This document shows, piece by piece, positions 9,724 through 17,612 of a DNA stretch of 64,000 nt. The notes beneath the pieces were generated by a model that was not told the origin of the DNA, did no database searches, and saw nothing but the letters and a program-made list of their open reading frames with translations. The DNA lies in contig NZ_AP023189.1 of NCBI RefSeq assembly GCF_012767755.2, forward strand, positions 1,798,001 to 1,862,000, given 5' to 3'. Every line of letters starts with the position of its first letter. Position 1 is the first letter of the stretch. The DNA is from Pseudomonas tohonis (GTDB lineage: Bacteria; Pseudomonadota; Gammaproteobacteria; Pseudomonadales; Pseudomonadaceae). The position numbers were made by a program, and so were the translations under genes.

Positions 9724-10889
9724 TTCATCAGCGCTTGCAATCTTTTTTGCAGAAAAGGCACTGTACTCTTCTCGGCGTTGGTCCGATGAGTGTCAACTGT
9801 GTTGATGCAACCATCGAGCTGGCTAATGAGCACGAGGTTCCGATCCTTATGATTGCTAGTCGACGGCAGATCGATTCGGAAGAGTTTGGCGGTGGTTACG
9901 TAAATAACTGGACTACTGAAGAGTTTGCTCGCTATGTCACAGACAAAGATAAGAAGGGCAAAATCCTTTTGGCGCGAGATCATGGCGGCCCATGGCAGAA
10001 TACCCGTGAGAAAGATGCACAGTTAGGTTTGCGTCGCGCGATGGAGTCGGCTAAGTCATCCTATCGCTCGGATATTGCTGCCGGTTTCCAAATACTACAT
10101 ATTGATCCAAGTGTTGATATCCATGGTCAGCCGGACGTTGATGAAGTTTTGGATCGCGTTTTTGATCTTTACGATTATTGCTGGTCGCAGGCACAGCAGA
10201 ATAGTCGCGAAATAATTTTTGAAGTGGGTACCGAAGAGCAGAGCGGAAGCACGAACTCTCAGGAAGAACTCGACTACACTCTGAACGAGATAAACAAGTT
10301 TTGCCGCAAGAATAAATTTGATCCTCCCGCATTTGTGGTTATTCAGTGTGGTACCCGGGTAATGGAAATGCGCAACGTGGGGTCGTTCGATTCACCCGTG
10401 CGTGTGGCCAATGAAATTCCTGCTGAAATTCAGCTGCCGAAGATGATTGAAATCTGCAATCGTCATGGCATCTTCATGAAAGAGCACAACACCGATTATC
10501 TTTCCGATGAAGCGTTGCAATGGCATCCGCGTCTGGGTATTCACGCAGCCAATGTTGCACCCGAATTTGGCGTGGCAGAGAGTAAGGCTCTGGTCGGTGT
10601 GCTTGAAGATAATGGACTTCATGAGCTGGCAACACGCTTTCTAGCGCTGGCTTACGAGTCGAAAAAGTGGGATAAGTGGATGCTTGATGGCACTACCGCA
10701 ACAGATCGTGATCGCTCGTTGATTGCCGGACACTATGTATTCTCGACACCTGAGTGCAAAGAGTTGAAAGCCGAGGCTGGCCAGTTACTGGCTCGTAAGC
10801 AAATTGATCTGGACGCACACCTCAAGCAGCAGGTCAAGAGCAGTATCCTGCGCTATCTGCGTAGCTTCCGTCTGGTGAGGTCAGCATGA
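9720..10889 (+). CDS. GatZ/KbaZ-like class II ketose-bisphosphate aldolase homologue
   Basis: A 389-residue protein that I align by eye with the GatZ/KbaZ (D-tagatose-1,6-bisphosphate aldolase subunit) family. Matching stretches are EFGGGYVNNWTTEEFARYV (family: GGYTGM-P-F), LLARDHGGPW (family GGDHLGP), AAGFQILHIDPS, FEVGTEEQSGS, and EHNTDYLSDEAL near residue 260. The family works in aldol cleavage or condensation of phosphorylated ketoses, usually with a GatY/KbaY partner, which is absent here. ATG 9720 overlaps the phosphatase stop by 4 bp; an upstream in-frame ATG at 9711 is less likely. The next gene also overlaps by 4 bp. Context suggests synthesis of a ketose or branched sugar for the glycan; the exact reaction is unknown. 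Confidence 0.7.
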   Translation: MIHQRLQSFLQKRHCTLLGVGPMSVNCVDATIELANEHEVPILMIASRRQIDSEEFGGGYVNNWTTEEFARYVTDKDKKGKILLARDHGGPWQNTREKDAQLGLRRAMESAKSSYRSDIAAGFQILHIDPSVDIHGQPDVDEVLDRVFDLYDYCWSQAQQNSREIIFEVGTEEQSGSTNSQEELDYTLNEINKFCRKNKFDPPAFVVIQCGTRVMEMRNVGSFDSPVRVANEIPAEIQLPKMIEICNRHGIFMKEHNTDYLSDEALQWHPRLGIHAANVAPEFGVAESKALVGVLEDNGLHELATRFLALAYESKKWDKWMLDGTTATDRDRSLIAGHYVFSTPECKELKAEAGQLLARKQIDLDAHLKQQVKSSILRYLRSFRLVRSA

Positions 10890-11710
10890 AATCAGTCGCA
10901 ACCATCATCCTGAATCGCAATCTGCCAGACGTAACTGATCGGTTGTACGAACACTTGCTTGAGCACGATGGTGAGTTGACCGATATCTATGTTGTGGAGG
11001 CCGGCTCCGATGCTGACAAGCTCAGCCGCTATGCCACCTGGCACGCCAATAGCCCGGAAGTCATGCAGAATGGCCTACGTTACAGCCGCGGTATGAACTA
11101 TGGCTTGGTCCAGTTGCTGAAGGAAAAACGTTTTTCCAAATATGACGCGTTCTTTCTGCTGTCCAACGACACAGAGTTGCGAGCCGGGCCGACCCTGGCG
11201 CCACTGCTTCGTATTCTTGCGGAGCAGCCGCGTATTGGTATTCTCTCGCCATGCTCCGAACGCTGGGGCGAACGTCTGTTGCTGAAGCAGGAAACCACCA
11301 AATATTTTTGGTTTATTCATAATAACGCTTATTTATTGCGCCGTCAGTTCATTGAGAGTATTTGCGAAACCGACGAGCCGAATGAGATGAACTTCCTGTT
11401 TGACGGAAGCAACTTCCGTGGTTATGGGTCGGAGCATGAGTTGATTGCTAAGGCTTACGCCAACGATTGGGCGGCTGCCATTACTGCCGAGGTGTGGGCG
11501 GGGGAGAACGAATCCTATTTGTTGGATCATGCGGACGAGATCAAAACTGAAGGGTACGAAGTGAATCTTCAGTTGTATGTCACCGAGGGCCGCCGTTGGA
11601 TGCGCCGTAAATACGGTTTTCCTAGCCAGTGGTCGATGCAGCAGTACGTCAAAGGCTTCTACGACAAGTTCTTTGAGTTCCACCCCGAATATGCCCAATA
11701 CAAAGTTTGA
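10886..11710 (+). CDS. GT-A type glycosyltransferase-like protein
   Basis: A 274-residue protein with a GT2-like plan. The N-terminal strand is VATIILNRNLPDVTDRLYEH, then DIYVVEAGSDAD, and an acidic motif AFFLLSNDTEL near residue 92 in the place of the metal- and nucleotide-sugar-binding DXD. PRIGILSP and a C-terminal acceptor part rich in W, Y and F follow. It presumably transfers a sugar to the growing lipid-linked glycan at the cytoplasmic membrane face. Start ATG 10886 overlaps the aldolase stop (ATGA). Placed inside the phosphatase-aldolase-cupin-nucleotidyltransferase unit, it is the best candidate for using the unusual activated sugar made by these genes; that is inference. Confidence 0.65.
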   Translation: MKSVATIILNRNLPDVTDRLYEHLLEHDGELTDIYVVEAGSDADKLSRYATWHANSPEVMQNGLRYSRGMNYGLVQLLKEKRFSKYDAFFLLSNDTELRAGPTLAPLLRILAEQPRIGILSPCSERWGERLLLKQETTKYFWFIHNNAYLLRRQFIESICETDEPNEMNFLFDGSNFRGYGSEHELIAKAYANDWAAAITAEVWAGENESYLLDHADEIKTEGYEVNLQLYVTEGRRWMRRKYGFPSQWSMQQYVKGFYDKFFEFHPEYAQYKV

Positions 11711-11721
11711 GTGAGCGAGTC

Positions 11722-12078
11722 ATGAGCGAATACAAAGTTATTGAAAAGCCTTGGGGCAAGGAAGAAGTCGTCGAAATCAACGATAAGTACATGGTCAAGA
11801 AATTGACCATGTGGGCCGGTCACCGTTGCAGTCTGCAGTACCATAACTTCAAGAAAGAAACGATCTATGTGCTGTCTGGTGTGCTGAAAATCGTTCAGGG
11901 TACCAGCCAGGACGCACTGGAAGAAAAGCTGTACCGCGCCGGTGATACCATCACCATTCCGCCTGGTCTCATTCATCGCATGGAGGGTGTTGAGGATAGC
12001 GTGTACCTCGAAGCTTCCACTCCAGAAATGGATGATGTGGTACGTCTGGTCGATGACTACCAGCGTGCTCCGCAATGA
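11722..12078 (+). CDS. Small cupin, PMI type II C-terminal-like
   Basis: A single-domain cupin of 118 residues. It resembles the isomerase domain at the C-terminus of ManC: IEKPWGKEEVVEINDKYMVK, then HRCSLQYHNFKKETIYVLSG and IPPGLIHRMEG. The histidine/glutamate set (HNFKKE and LIHR) could hold a metal. Stand-alone members next to sugar-activating genes may be phosphosugar isomerases or epimerases. ATG 11722 is preferred over a TTG at 11707; it lies 11 bp after the previous stop with GAGCGAG as a weak ribosome site. The stop overlaps the next start (ATGA). Specific reaction not assignable. Confidence 0.7.
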   Translation: MSEYKVIEKPWGKEEVVEINDKYMVKKLTMWAGHRCSLQYHNFKKETIYVLSGVLKIVQGTSQDALEEKLYRAGDTITIPPGLIHRMEGVEDSVYLEASTPEMDDVVRLVDDYQRAPQ

Positions 12079-13640
12079 GTTATCGGGTTTGCATACCATG
12101 CGCGGGCACTGGATCTCGCCTGGGAGAACTCACTCGCTTTCTGAACAAGTCGCTGGTCAGTATTGCTAACCGCCCGACGCTGTCTCACCTCATCGAGCGC
12201 TTTCCTGAAGATGTAGAGTTCGTTATCGCTCTAGGCCATAAAGGGCACTTGGTCAGGGAGTACCTTGAGCTGGCGTATCCGGAGCGGACCTTCCATTTTG
12301 CCGTTGTTGCGCCTTTTGAGGGGCCTGGTTCGGGTCTTGGGCTCAGTCTGCTTGCCTGTCGTGAGTACTTGCAGCAACCCTTCATCTTCATGTCCTGCGA
12401 TACGCTGACTGATGAGGCTATTCCTGCGCCCGATGAAAATTGGATGGGTTTTGCCGAAGCTGACGATATCAGCGCCTACCGCACCGTGGCATTGAAGGGT
12501 AATGATGTAGCTGATATCTGTGAAAAGGGTATTGGTGAGCCTGCTACCCATAAGCCGTATATAGGGCTCGCCGGTATTCAGGATTTTGCTGCCTTCTGGC
12601 TGGCCATGGAGCAGGGCGGTTCCATGGCAATTGACACTGGTGAGGCCTACGGGCTGCGGCGGCTGCTCGAACACGGCATCAAGGCGCGGCGTTTTACCTG
12701 GCATGACACGGGTAACCTGCCAGCTCTTGCAGCTGCGCGTGAACATTTTCGCGAGCCGGATGAGCCGAACATTCTAGACAAGGCCAATGAGGCCATCTGG
12801 TTCGTTGGTGATGCGGTGATCAAGTTCTCTGATGACAAGAAGTTTATCGCCAACCGAATCAAACGGGTCGCGGAACTACAAGGTTATGTTCCGCAGATCA
12901 CGGCTTTCGGCGAGAACATGTATCGGTACGGCAAGGTCACGGGCCGGGTACTTTCCGAAGTGGTCACGCTGCCCCGATTCCATCGGTTGCTGGAGTTCAG
13001 CCAAGGTTTTTGGGCTGCCAAACAGCTCAGCACTGAGCAAAAAAGCGCGTTTGAAGAAAACTGCCTGCGTTTTTATCGAGATAAGACGCTGGAGCGCGTG
13101 GAGCTGTTCTACAGCACCTGCGGTAAAGGGGATGGTACCGAGGCCATCAATGGCGTAGCAATGCCAGCCCTGCGTGATCTGCTGGGCTGTGTGGACTGGA
13201 ACTGGTTGGCGCAAGGGCTACCGGGGCGCTTCCACGGTGATTTCCATTTTGAAAACATTATCGTGACGGAGCAGGAACAATTCGTCTTTCTCGACTGGCG
13301 GCAGGACTTTGGCGGGGACCTTGCCATCGGTGACGTTTACTACGATTTGGCAAAGATACTTCATGGTCTGATCATCAATCATGAGTTGATTAATCTTGGC
13401 CTGTACCATACCGATTGGCAGACCGACCAGATTGCATTTGATGTAAATCGTCGGCAGTCGCTGGTTGATTGCGAGCGTTACTTCGAAGTGTGGCTGGCGA
13501 ATCATGGCTATGACGTCCGCAAGGTTCGTGTCCTGACGGCACTTATTTACTTGAATATTGCCCCGCTGCACCACCATCCTTATACACTGCTGCTGTATTC
13601 GTTGGGCAAGTCTATGCTTCGTGCGGAGTTAGAGAAATGA
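12075..13640 (+). CDS. Sugar nucleotidyltransferase fused to APH/choline-kinase-like kinase
   Basis: A 521-residue two-domain protein. Residues 1 to about 235 form a nucleotidyltransferase (GT-A-like pyrophosphorylase): CIPCAGTGSRLGELT at residues 6-20, then NKSLVSIANRPTLSHLI and MSCDTLTDE. Residues about 245-521 form an aminoglycoside/choline-kinase-type phosphotransferase with the catalytic loop HGDFHFENI near 386-394 and the metal aspartate in FLDWRQDFGGDLAIGD near 404. One chain could therefore phosphorylate a sugar or polyol and then couple it to NTP. This logic parallels kinase/nucleotidyltransferase steps of NDP-heptose synthesis. Overlaps with both neighbours (4 bp each) indicate coupling. 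Nucleotide and sugar are unknown. Confidence 0.78.
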   Translation: MSYRVCIPCAGTGSRLGELTRFLNKSLVSIANRPTLSHLIERFPEDVEFVIALGHKGHLVREYLELAYPERTFHFAVVAPFEGPGSGLGLSLLACREYLQQPFIFMSCDTLTDEAIPAPDENWMGFAEADDISAYRTVALKGNDVADICEKGIGEPATHKPYIGLAGIQDFAAFWLAMEQGGSMAIDTGEAYGLRRLLEHGIKARRFTWHDTGNLPALAAAREHFREPDEPNILDKANEAIWFVGDAVIKFSDDKKFIANRIKRVAELQGYVPQITAFGENMYRYGKVTGRVLSEVVTLPRFHRLLEFSQGFWAAKQLSTEQKSAFEENCLRFYRDKTLERVELFYSTCGKGDGTEAINGVAMPALRDLLGCVDWNWLAQGLPGRFHGDFHFENIIVTEQEQFVFLDWRQDFGGDLAIGDVYYDLAKILHGLIINHELINLGLYHTDWQTDQIAFDVNRRQSLVDCERYFEVWLANHGYDVRKVRVLTALIYLNIAPLHHHPYTLLLYSLGKSMLRAELEK

Positions 13641-14773
13641 TCAAGTTGGTTACGCGAACTGTTGATGTTGTAACTGGGAGCGCGGAATTAGAAGATCTGC
13701 ATACACTTTCTGATTTTCCGGTGTTTATGGGGGTCGTTGAGCATTCTGTTGAACAGGATCTCGTGGCAGATATGTCGTGGTCCATTTCCAGAACCTCGGG
13801 TCTGATACAGCTTAAGAAATTATTACCTTTGGATGTGCTGTATCAAGCGCAAACAACCACGAGCGCGGTAGGCGCCACTTGGATGGCGCATCATAGAGAG
13901 TTTGCAAAATTTATTGCGAAGTACTCTCCTACAGGTGTACTCGAATTCGGTGGTGCTCATGGTATTCTTTCTATCGAATATCAAAATTTTGGGGATGTTC
14001 CTTGGACAATTCTTGAACCAAATCCTTCTCCGGCAGATGGGTGTAGGGCTGAGTTTATCAAGGGCTTTTTTGATGAGCGCTTTAAGTTTGACAAGGAATT
14101 TGACGTTCTAGTGCATTCTCATGTCTTTGAGCACTTGTATGAGCCTGCTGGTTTTATGCGTGCCGTCAAAGAGTTTCTTCCTCTTGGGCAGAAGATGTTG
14201 TTTTCTGTTCCCGATCTTTCTGAGTGGTTGAAGCGGAAATATACAAACTGTATAAACTTTGAGCACACGGTTTATCTGACAGAGCCCTACGTTGAGTATT
14301 TGATGGCAGAATACGGCTTCCGGGTTCTCGAAAAACAGAAAGTTATGGATGGTCATAGCATTTTTTATGCCGTTGTTCGTGATGACAGTGTTGCGCGCTA
14401 TGAGCTCTCCGGTGAATTGTATGCGGAGAATTCCAAGGTATATCGGGAGTTTGTGGGCTACTATGAAGCGCTTGCTGCTGAGTTAAATGAGAAGTTAAAG
14501 GGGTGGGATGGTGAGATTTATTTGTTTGGTGCGCATGTATTCTCTCAGTATTTAATTGCTTTTGGTCTAGATGTTTCCAATGTGGTTAGTCTTTTGGATA
14601 ATGATTCGCGCAAGCAGGGCAAGCGCCTCTATGGTACTGAGCTTAATGTTGCTTCTCCAGAAGTTCTTCGAGGCAAGAAAAATGTTGCGGTAATATTAAA
14701 GGCTGGTATTTATAATGAGGAAATTAAACAGGGAATTTCTAGTGAAATAAATGATGCTGTTATCTATTTTTAG
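13637..14773 (+). CDS. C-methyltransferase-like SAM-dependent protein
   Basis: A 378-residue protein with the layout of sugar C-methyltransferases. The N-terminal section lacks the usual zinc-binding cysteines. The central SAM-binding domain has GVLEFGGAHG near residue 100 and DVLVHSHVFEHLYEP. A C-terminal Methyltransf_14-like part begins near 293 with IYLFGAHVFSQYLIAFGLD, then LLDNDSRKQGKRLYGT and SPEVLRG. Characterised relatives methylate NDP-ketosugars at carbon. It starts by overlapping the nucleotidyltransferase-kinase stop by 4 bp and is the last gene of the tightly coupled unit; it is markedly AT-rich. It may add a methyl branch to the unusual sugar, but an O-methyl or non-methyl role is not excluded. 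Confidence 0.65.
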   Translation: MIKLVTRTVDVVTGSAELEDLHTLSDFPVFMGVVEHSVEQDLVADMSWSISRTSGLIQLKKLLPLDVLYQAQTTTSAVGATWMAHHREFAKFIAKYSPTGVLEFGGAHGILSIEYQNFGDVPWTILEPNPSPADGCRAEFIKGFFDERFKFDKEFDVLVHSHVFEHLYEPAGFMRAVKEFLPLGQKMLFSVPDLSEWLKRKYTNCINFEHTVYLTEPYVEYLMAEYGFRVLEKQKVMDGHSIFYAVVRDDSVARYELSGELYAENSKVYREFVGYYEALAAELNEKLKGWDGEIYLFGAHVFSQYLIAFGLDVSNVVSLLDNDSRKQGKRLYGTELNVASPEVLRGKKNVAVILKAGIYNEEIKQGISSEINDAVIYF

Positions 14774-14823
14774 TGCTTCCTTGTTCTTGTTTTGAATAAA
14801 TCTTCCTTGCTGGATTTGCTGTA

Positions 14824-16032
14824 ATGAAAGTTGTGATATTCAAGCCTCATCATGATATTTGGTTCAGGAATCCGGTAAGGAGAATTCTCAAGAAGGAAGT
14901 TATTCCTAGTAAGTATGCGTTACTGCTTGATCATTTGATTGCCTCCGATGCCCGTGTGTATTTTTCTACGCGTCTATTTTTTGGTGTTGGTTTGCGCGGA
15001 TGGTGTCGGAATATTTTTGATGCTTTTCATTTGTTGGCTTGGGCTGTTATAAATAGGCTGGATCTTTCTCGTGTCAGGTTCGTCTTTACTCCGTCTGGGT
15101 TGAGAGATAAGGACGTCGTGATTTTTATGCATTACGGCTCCTTCACAGCGGAAGATGAGTCGGGGGCTAAAGCTTGTCGAGAACTGGCTGATTGTTTCAA
15201 GGATTTAGATATCTTTAAAATTGTCCATATGACGCACTATGCGTACTGTTCAAAGATTGGTGCTGCTAATCTGGAGTTATTGTCTCCGGACATGTTGGTC
15301 GCTGAAAATGATTTGCGTAAGAATTCTCCGTTTTTTATGCGTAATTTCAAGGACGTCTCTGGGGAGTTTTATCACCTTCCATTCGTGGCGGCGCTACGTT
15401 TTCAGCGTAGAGTGGGGTTTTCTCGGCGGACTAATAGGCTCGGTGTGACCGGCTCTATTACCTACAAGATGAAAGACACTGACTTTTTGAGGTATTTTGG
15501 TCAGGATGAACTTCAGCCTATGCGCCGAAAGATATATGAGTGTCAGGCGGAGCTTTCCAGTCTTATCGATTCATTTATCTATGATCTGGATGAGGCGAGG
15601 CAGAAGGAGTCTGCGCTTACCTCCTCGGATGATCTTGATGTGACCCGTGCGCAGGCCGCAGCTAAGCAACGTAACTACTACAATGCTGACATTGTTGAAT
15701 TCTTCAATTCCTATCGTATGTTTGCCGTGCCTGAGGAGGTCTGCGATCTTCCAGGTATCAGCTTTATCGAGGGAATGGCTTGTGGTGCTGCGTATTTTGG
15801 ATTGGATAACCCAATGTACCGCGATATCGGTATGGTTCCTGGGGTTCATTATGTGGCGTATGATGGCACATTGGAGCATCTGCTGGAACGGGTTGCTTAC
15901 TACCAACAGCATGCCGACGAACTTGAGCAGATCGCTGAGCAGGGTTATCAGATTGCCCATACGACACTGAGCAGTACTTCGGTCTATTCAAAGTTTCTTG
16001 CCTCGCTCGAACAGATGCTGCCGCGGCCATGA
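14824..16032 (+). CDS. GT-B type glycosyltransferase-like protein
   Basis: A 402-residue protein I place among GT-B glycosyltransferases with moderate confidence. The C-terminal half has the donor-site pattern LPGISFIEGMACGAAYFGLD (about residues 312-331), followed by a VHYVAYDGTLEHLLERV helix segment typical of GT1/GT4 enzymes. The N-terminal half has few recognisable signatures. AT-rich start region; 50 bp separate it from the methyltransferase. The stop overlaps the flippase start by 4 bp. Probably adds a sugar to the lipid-linked unit before export. Confidence 0.6.
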   Translation: MKVVIFKPHHDIWFRNPVRRILKKEVIPSKYALLLDHLIASDARVYFSTRLFFGVGLRGWCRNIFDAFHLLAWAVINRLDLSRVRFVFTPSGLRDKDVVIFMHYGSFTAEDESGAKACRELADCFKDLDIFKIVHMTHYAYCSKIGAANLELLSPDMLVAENDLRKNSPFFMRNFKDVSGEFYHLPFVAALRFQRRVGFSRRTNRLGVTGSITYKMKDTDFLRYFGQDELQPMRRKIYECQAELSSLIDSFIYDLDEARQKESALTSSDDLDVTRAQAAAKQRNYYNADIVEFFNSYRMFAVPEEVCDLPGISFIEGMACGAAYFGLDNPMYRDIGMVPGVHYVAYDGTLEHLLERVAYYQQHADELEQIAEQGYQIAHTTLSSTSVYSKFLASLEQMLPRP

Positions 16033-17579
16033 CACCGGCAAGCGACTTGCCCAAGCGCTCATTGTTTTCTGCCGCTTTGGGTAACTTGGCGATCAGTGCG
16101 GCCGGCTCAATTCTTACATATCTGTCTTTTGTGCTTGTGGCCTACATGTTTGGTGCCACGGCGCAAACAGATGTTTTTGTTTTCGCCTCGGGGTTTGTGG
16201 TGGTGGTTGCCGCGCTGATTACCACGGTATTCAGTGCAGTCTTCCTTCCGTTGTACATCCGGCTGGTGCACGTGGGGGACCAGGCGCGTGCCGGTGCTTT
16301 TGCCAATGCCTTTCTGTTCTATCTGGCGATTCTTTCCGTGTGCGGGGCGGTGATTATTCTGCTTTTCCCTGTTCATTTATTCGCTGTGGTGTCCCGATTC
16401 AATCTGGAATTGTTGGCTGACAACGAACGGATACTTCGCTATTTTTCGATTGTCTTCGCTCTTACCGTGCTGAACGACTACTTGCGTGTGTTATTGCAGG
16501 CCAAAGAAGCGTTTGTTCCCGCAGCGCAAAGCATTGTCTTGCAGCCGGCGGTCAATGTGCTGGGCGTTTGGGCGATGGCGAGTATCGTTGGCTATGAAAG
16601 CTTGGCGATCAGTGCGGCGGCGTCGAGGATCGTGCAATTTGCGTTTCTACTCTGGCGTATGAAGACCGTCGGTTGCTTGCCGAGACCGCAGCTAGGCGCA
16701 AAAAGCGATATGGTTGAATTTCTGCGAGTGGTTCAGCCCTTCTGGCTAGCCAGCATTATTAGCATGATGTCGGTATTCTTTTTTGACTATGTCGCCAGTG
16801 GCCTGCCCGCTGGACAGTTGACCGCACTGGTATTCGCGCAGAAAATTTACACCCTGCCAATTGCGCTGCTTGCCTTGCCAGTTATCGAAGTGCTGAATAC
16901 ACGACTGTCTATGCTGGCGGCCAGCGAGCAGATGGATGCGCTGGGTGCGCTCTATGCAGTTGCCATGAAAGTGGCAATGGTGGTCATGGTGCCATTGAGC
17001 GTATTGATGGCGTTCAACTCACCAGAAATAACCTCTGTGCTACTGGGGCGAGGAAAGTACTCGGCCGAGAGCCTCGCGATTACCGCCCACGCTTTGCAGG
17101 TGTTCTCGCTGGTAATTCCCTGCATTGTGCTCTTTACCATCAACGGCCGTGTTTCCTTGGCTCTGCATAAAACCAAAATGCCTTCGCTGTTTGGCTCTCT
17201 GGGACATTTGGCGATGATGGGGTCTGTATTCGTGGCTGTTGCGTTGTTTGGCTATATCGGCCTGCCAGCGGCCAAACTGCTCGTTGAGGTCCTGTATTTC
17301 CTTCCGTTCGGTTTCATTATTGTATGGGTTTACTTGCCGCAGGCGCCGATCAGGTCGGTGTTTGGGGAACTGTCCAAGGTAATTGTTGCTAGTGCGATCT
17401 CCTTGCTAGTGGTCTGGGGCGTGCTGCCGTTGATCAGCTTTGTCGTCTCGGTGCCGCTGCTCTATCTGGTGTTCTCCTGCAGTCTGTTCTTGTTGGTATT
17501 CATCCCACTTTGTCTGCTGATCAGACTGGACTCTGTAGCGCTGTTCACTCATTGGGTGTTACGGAGGTCCGTGCAGTGA
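16029..17579 (+). CDS. Wzx/MurJ-like polysaccharide flippase
   Basis: A 516-residue polytopic membrane protein with about 12-14 hydrophobic segments, of the MOP (MurJ/MVF and Wzx) superfamily. The N-terminal ILTYLSFVLVAYMFGATAQTDVFVFA, cut here only to show the amphipathic GATAQTD turn, is typical of MurJ-like members. It should flip the undecaprenyl-linked oligosaccharide across the inner membrane. Housekeeping MurJ is expected elsewhere, and this copy lies among glycosyltransferases, so the O-unit flippase role is favoured. ATG 16029 overlaps the previous stop. No Wzy polymerase accompanies it in the window. Confidence 0.8.
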   Translation: MTPASDLPKRSLFSAALGNLAISAAGSILTYLSFVLVAYMFGATAQTDVFVFASGFVVVVAALITTVFSAVFLPLYIRLVHVGDQARAGAFANAFLFYLAILSVCGAVIILLFPVHLFAVVSRFNLELLADNERILRYFSIVFALTVLNDYLRVLLQAKEAFVPAAQSIVLQPAVNVLGVWAMASIVGYESLAISAAASRIVQFAFLLWRMKTVGCLPRPQLGAKSDMVEFLRVVQPFWLASIISMMSVFFFDYVASGLPAGQLTALVFAQKIYTLPIALLALPVIEVLNTRLSMLAASEQMDALGALYAVAMKVAMVVMVPLSVLMAFNSPEITSVLLGRGKYSAESLAITAHALQVFSLVIPCIVLFTINGRVSLALHKTKMPSLFGSLGHLAMMGSVFVAVALFGYIGLPAAKLLVEVLYFLPFGFIIVWVYLPQAPIRSVFGELSKVIVASAISLLVVWGVLPLISFVVSVPLLYLVFSCSLFLLVFIPLCLLIRLDSVALFTHWVLRRSVQ

Positions 17580-17612
17580 CTGGGCCGATGTTTATTCCGT
17601 TGGAGAGTTGGC

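Noticed and set aside
9720..10889. NeuB/sialic-acid-synthase identity for the aldolase-like gene
   Set aside because: It lacks the NeuB opening IAEIG-NH-G motif and SAF domain; GatZ/KbaZ landmarks fit better.
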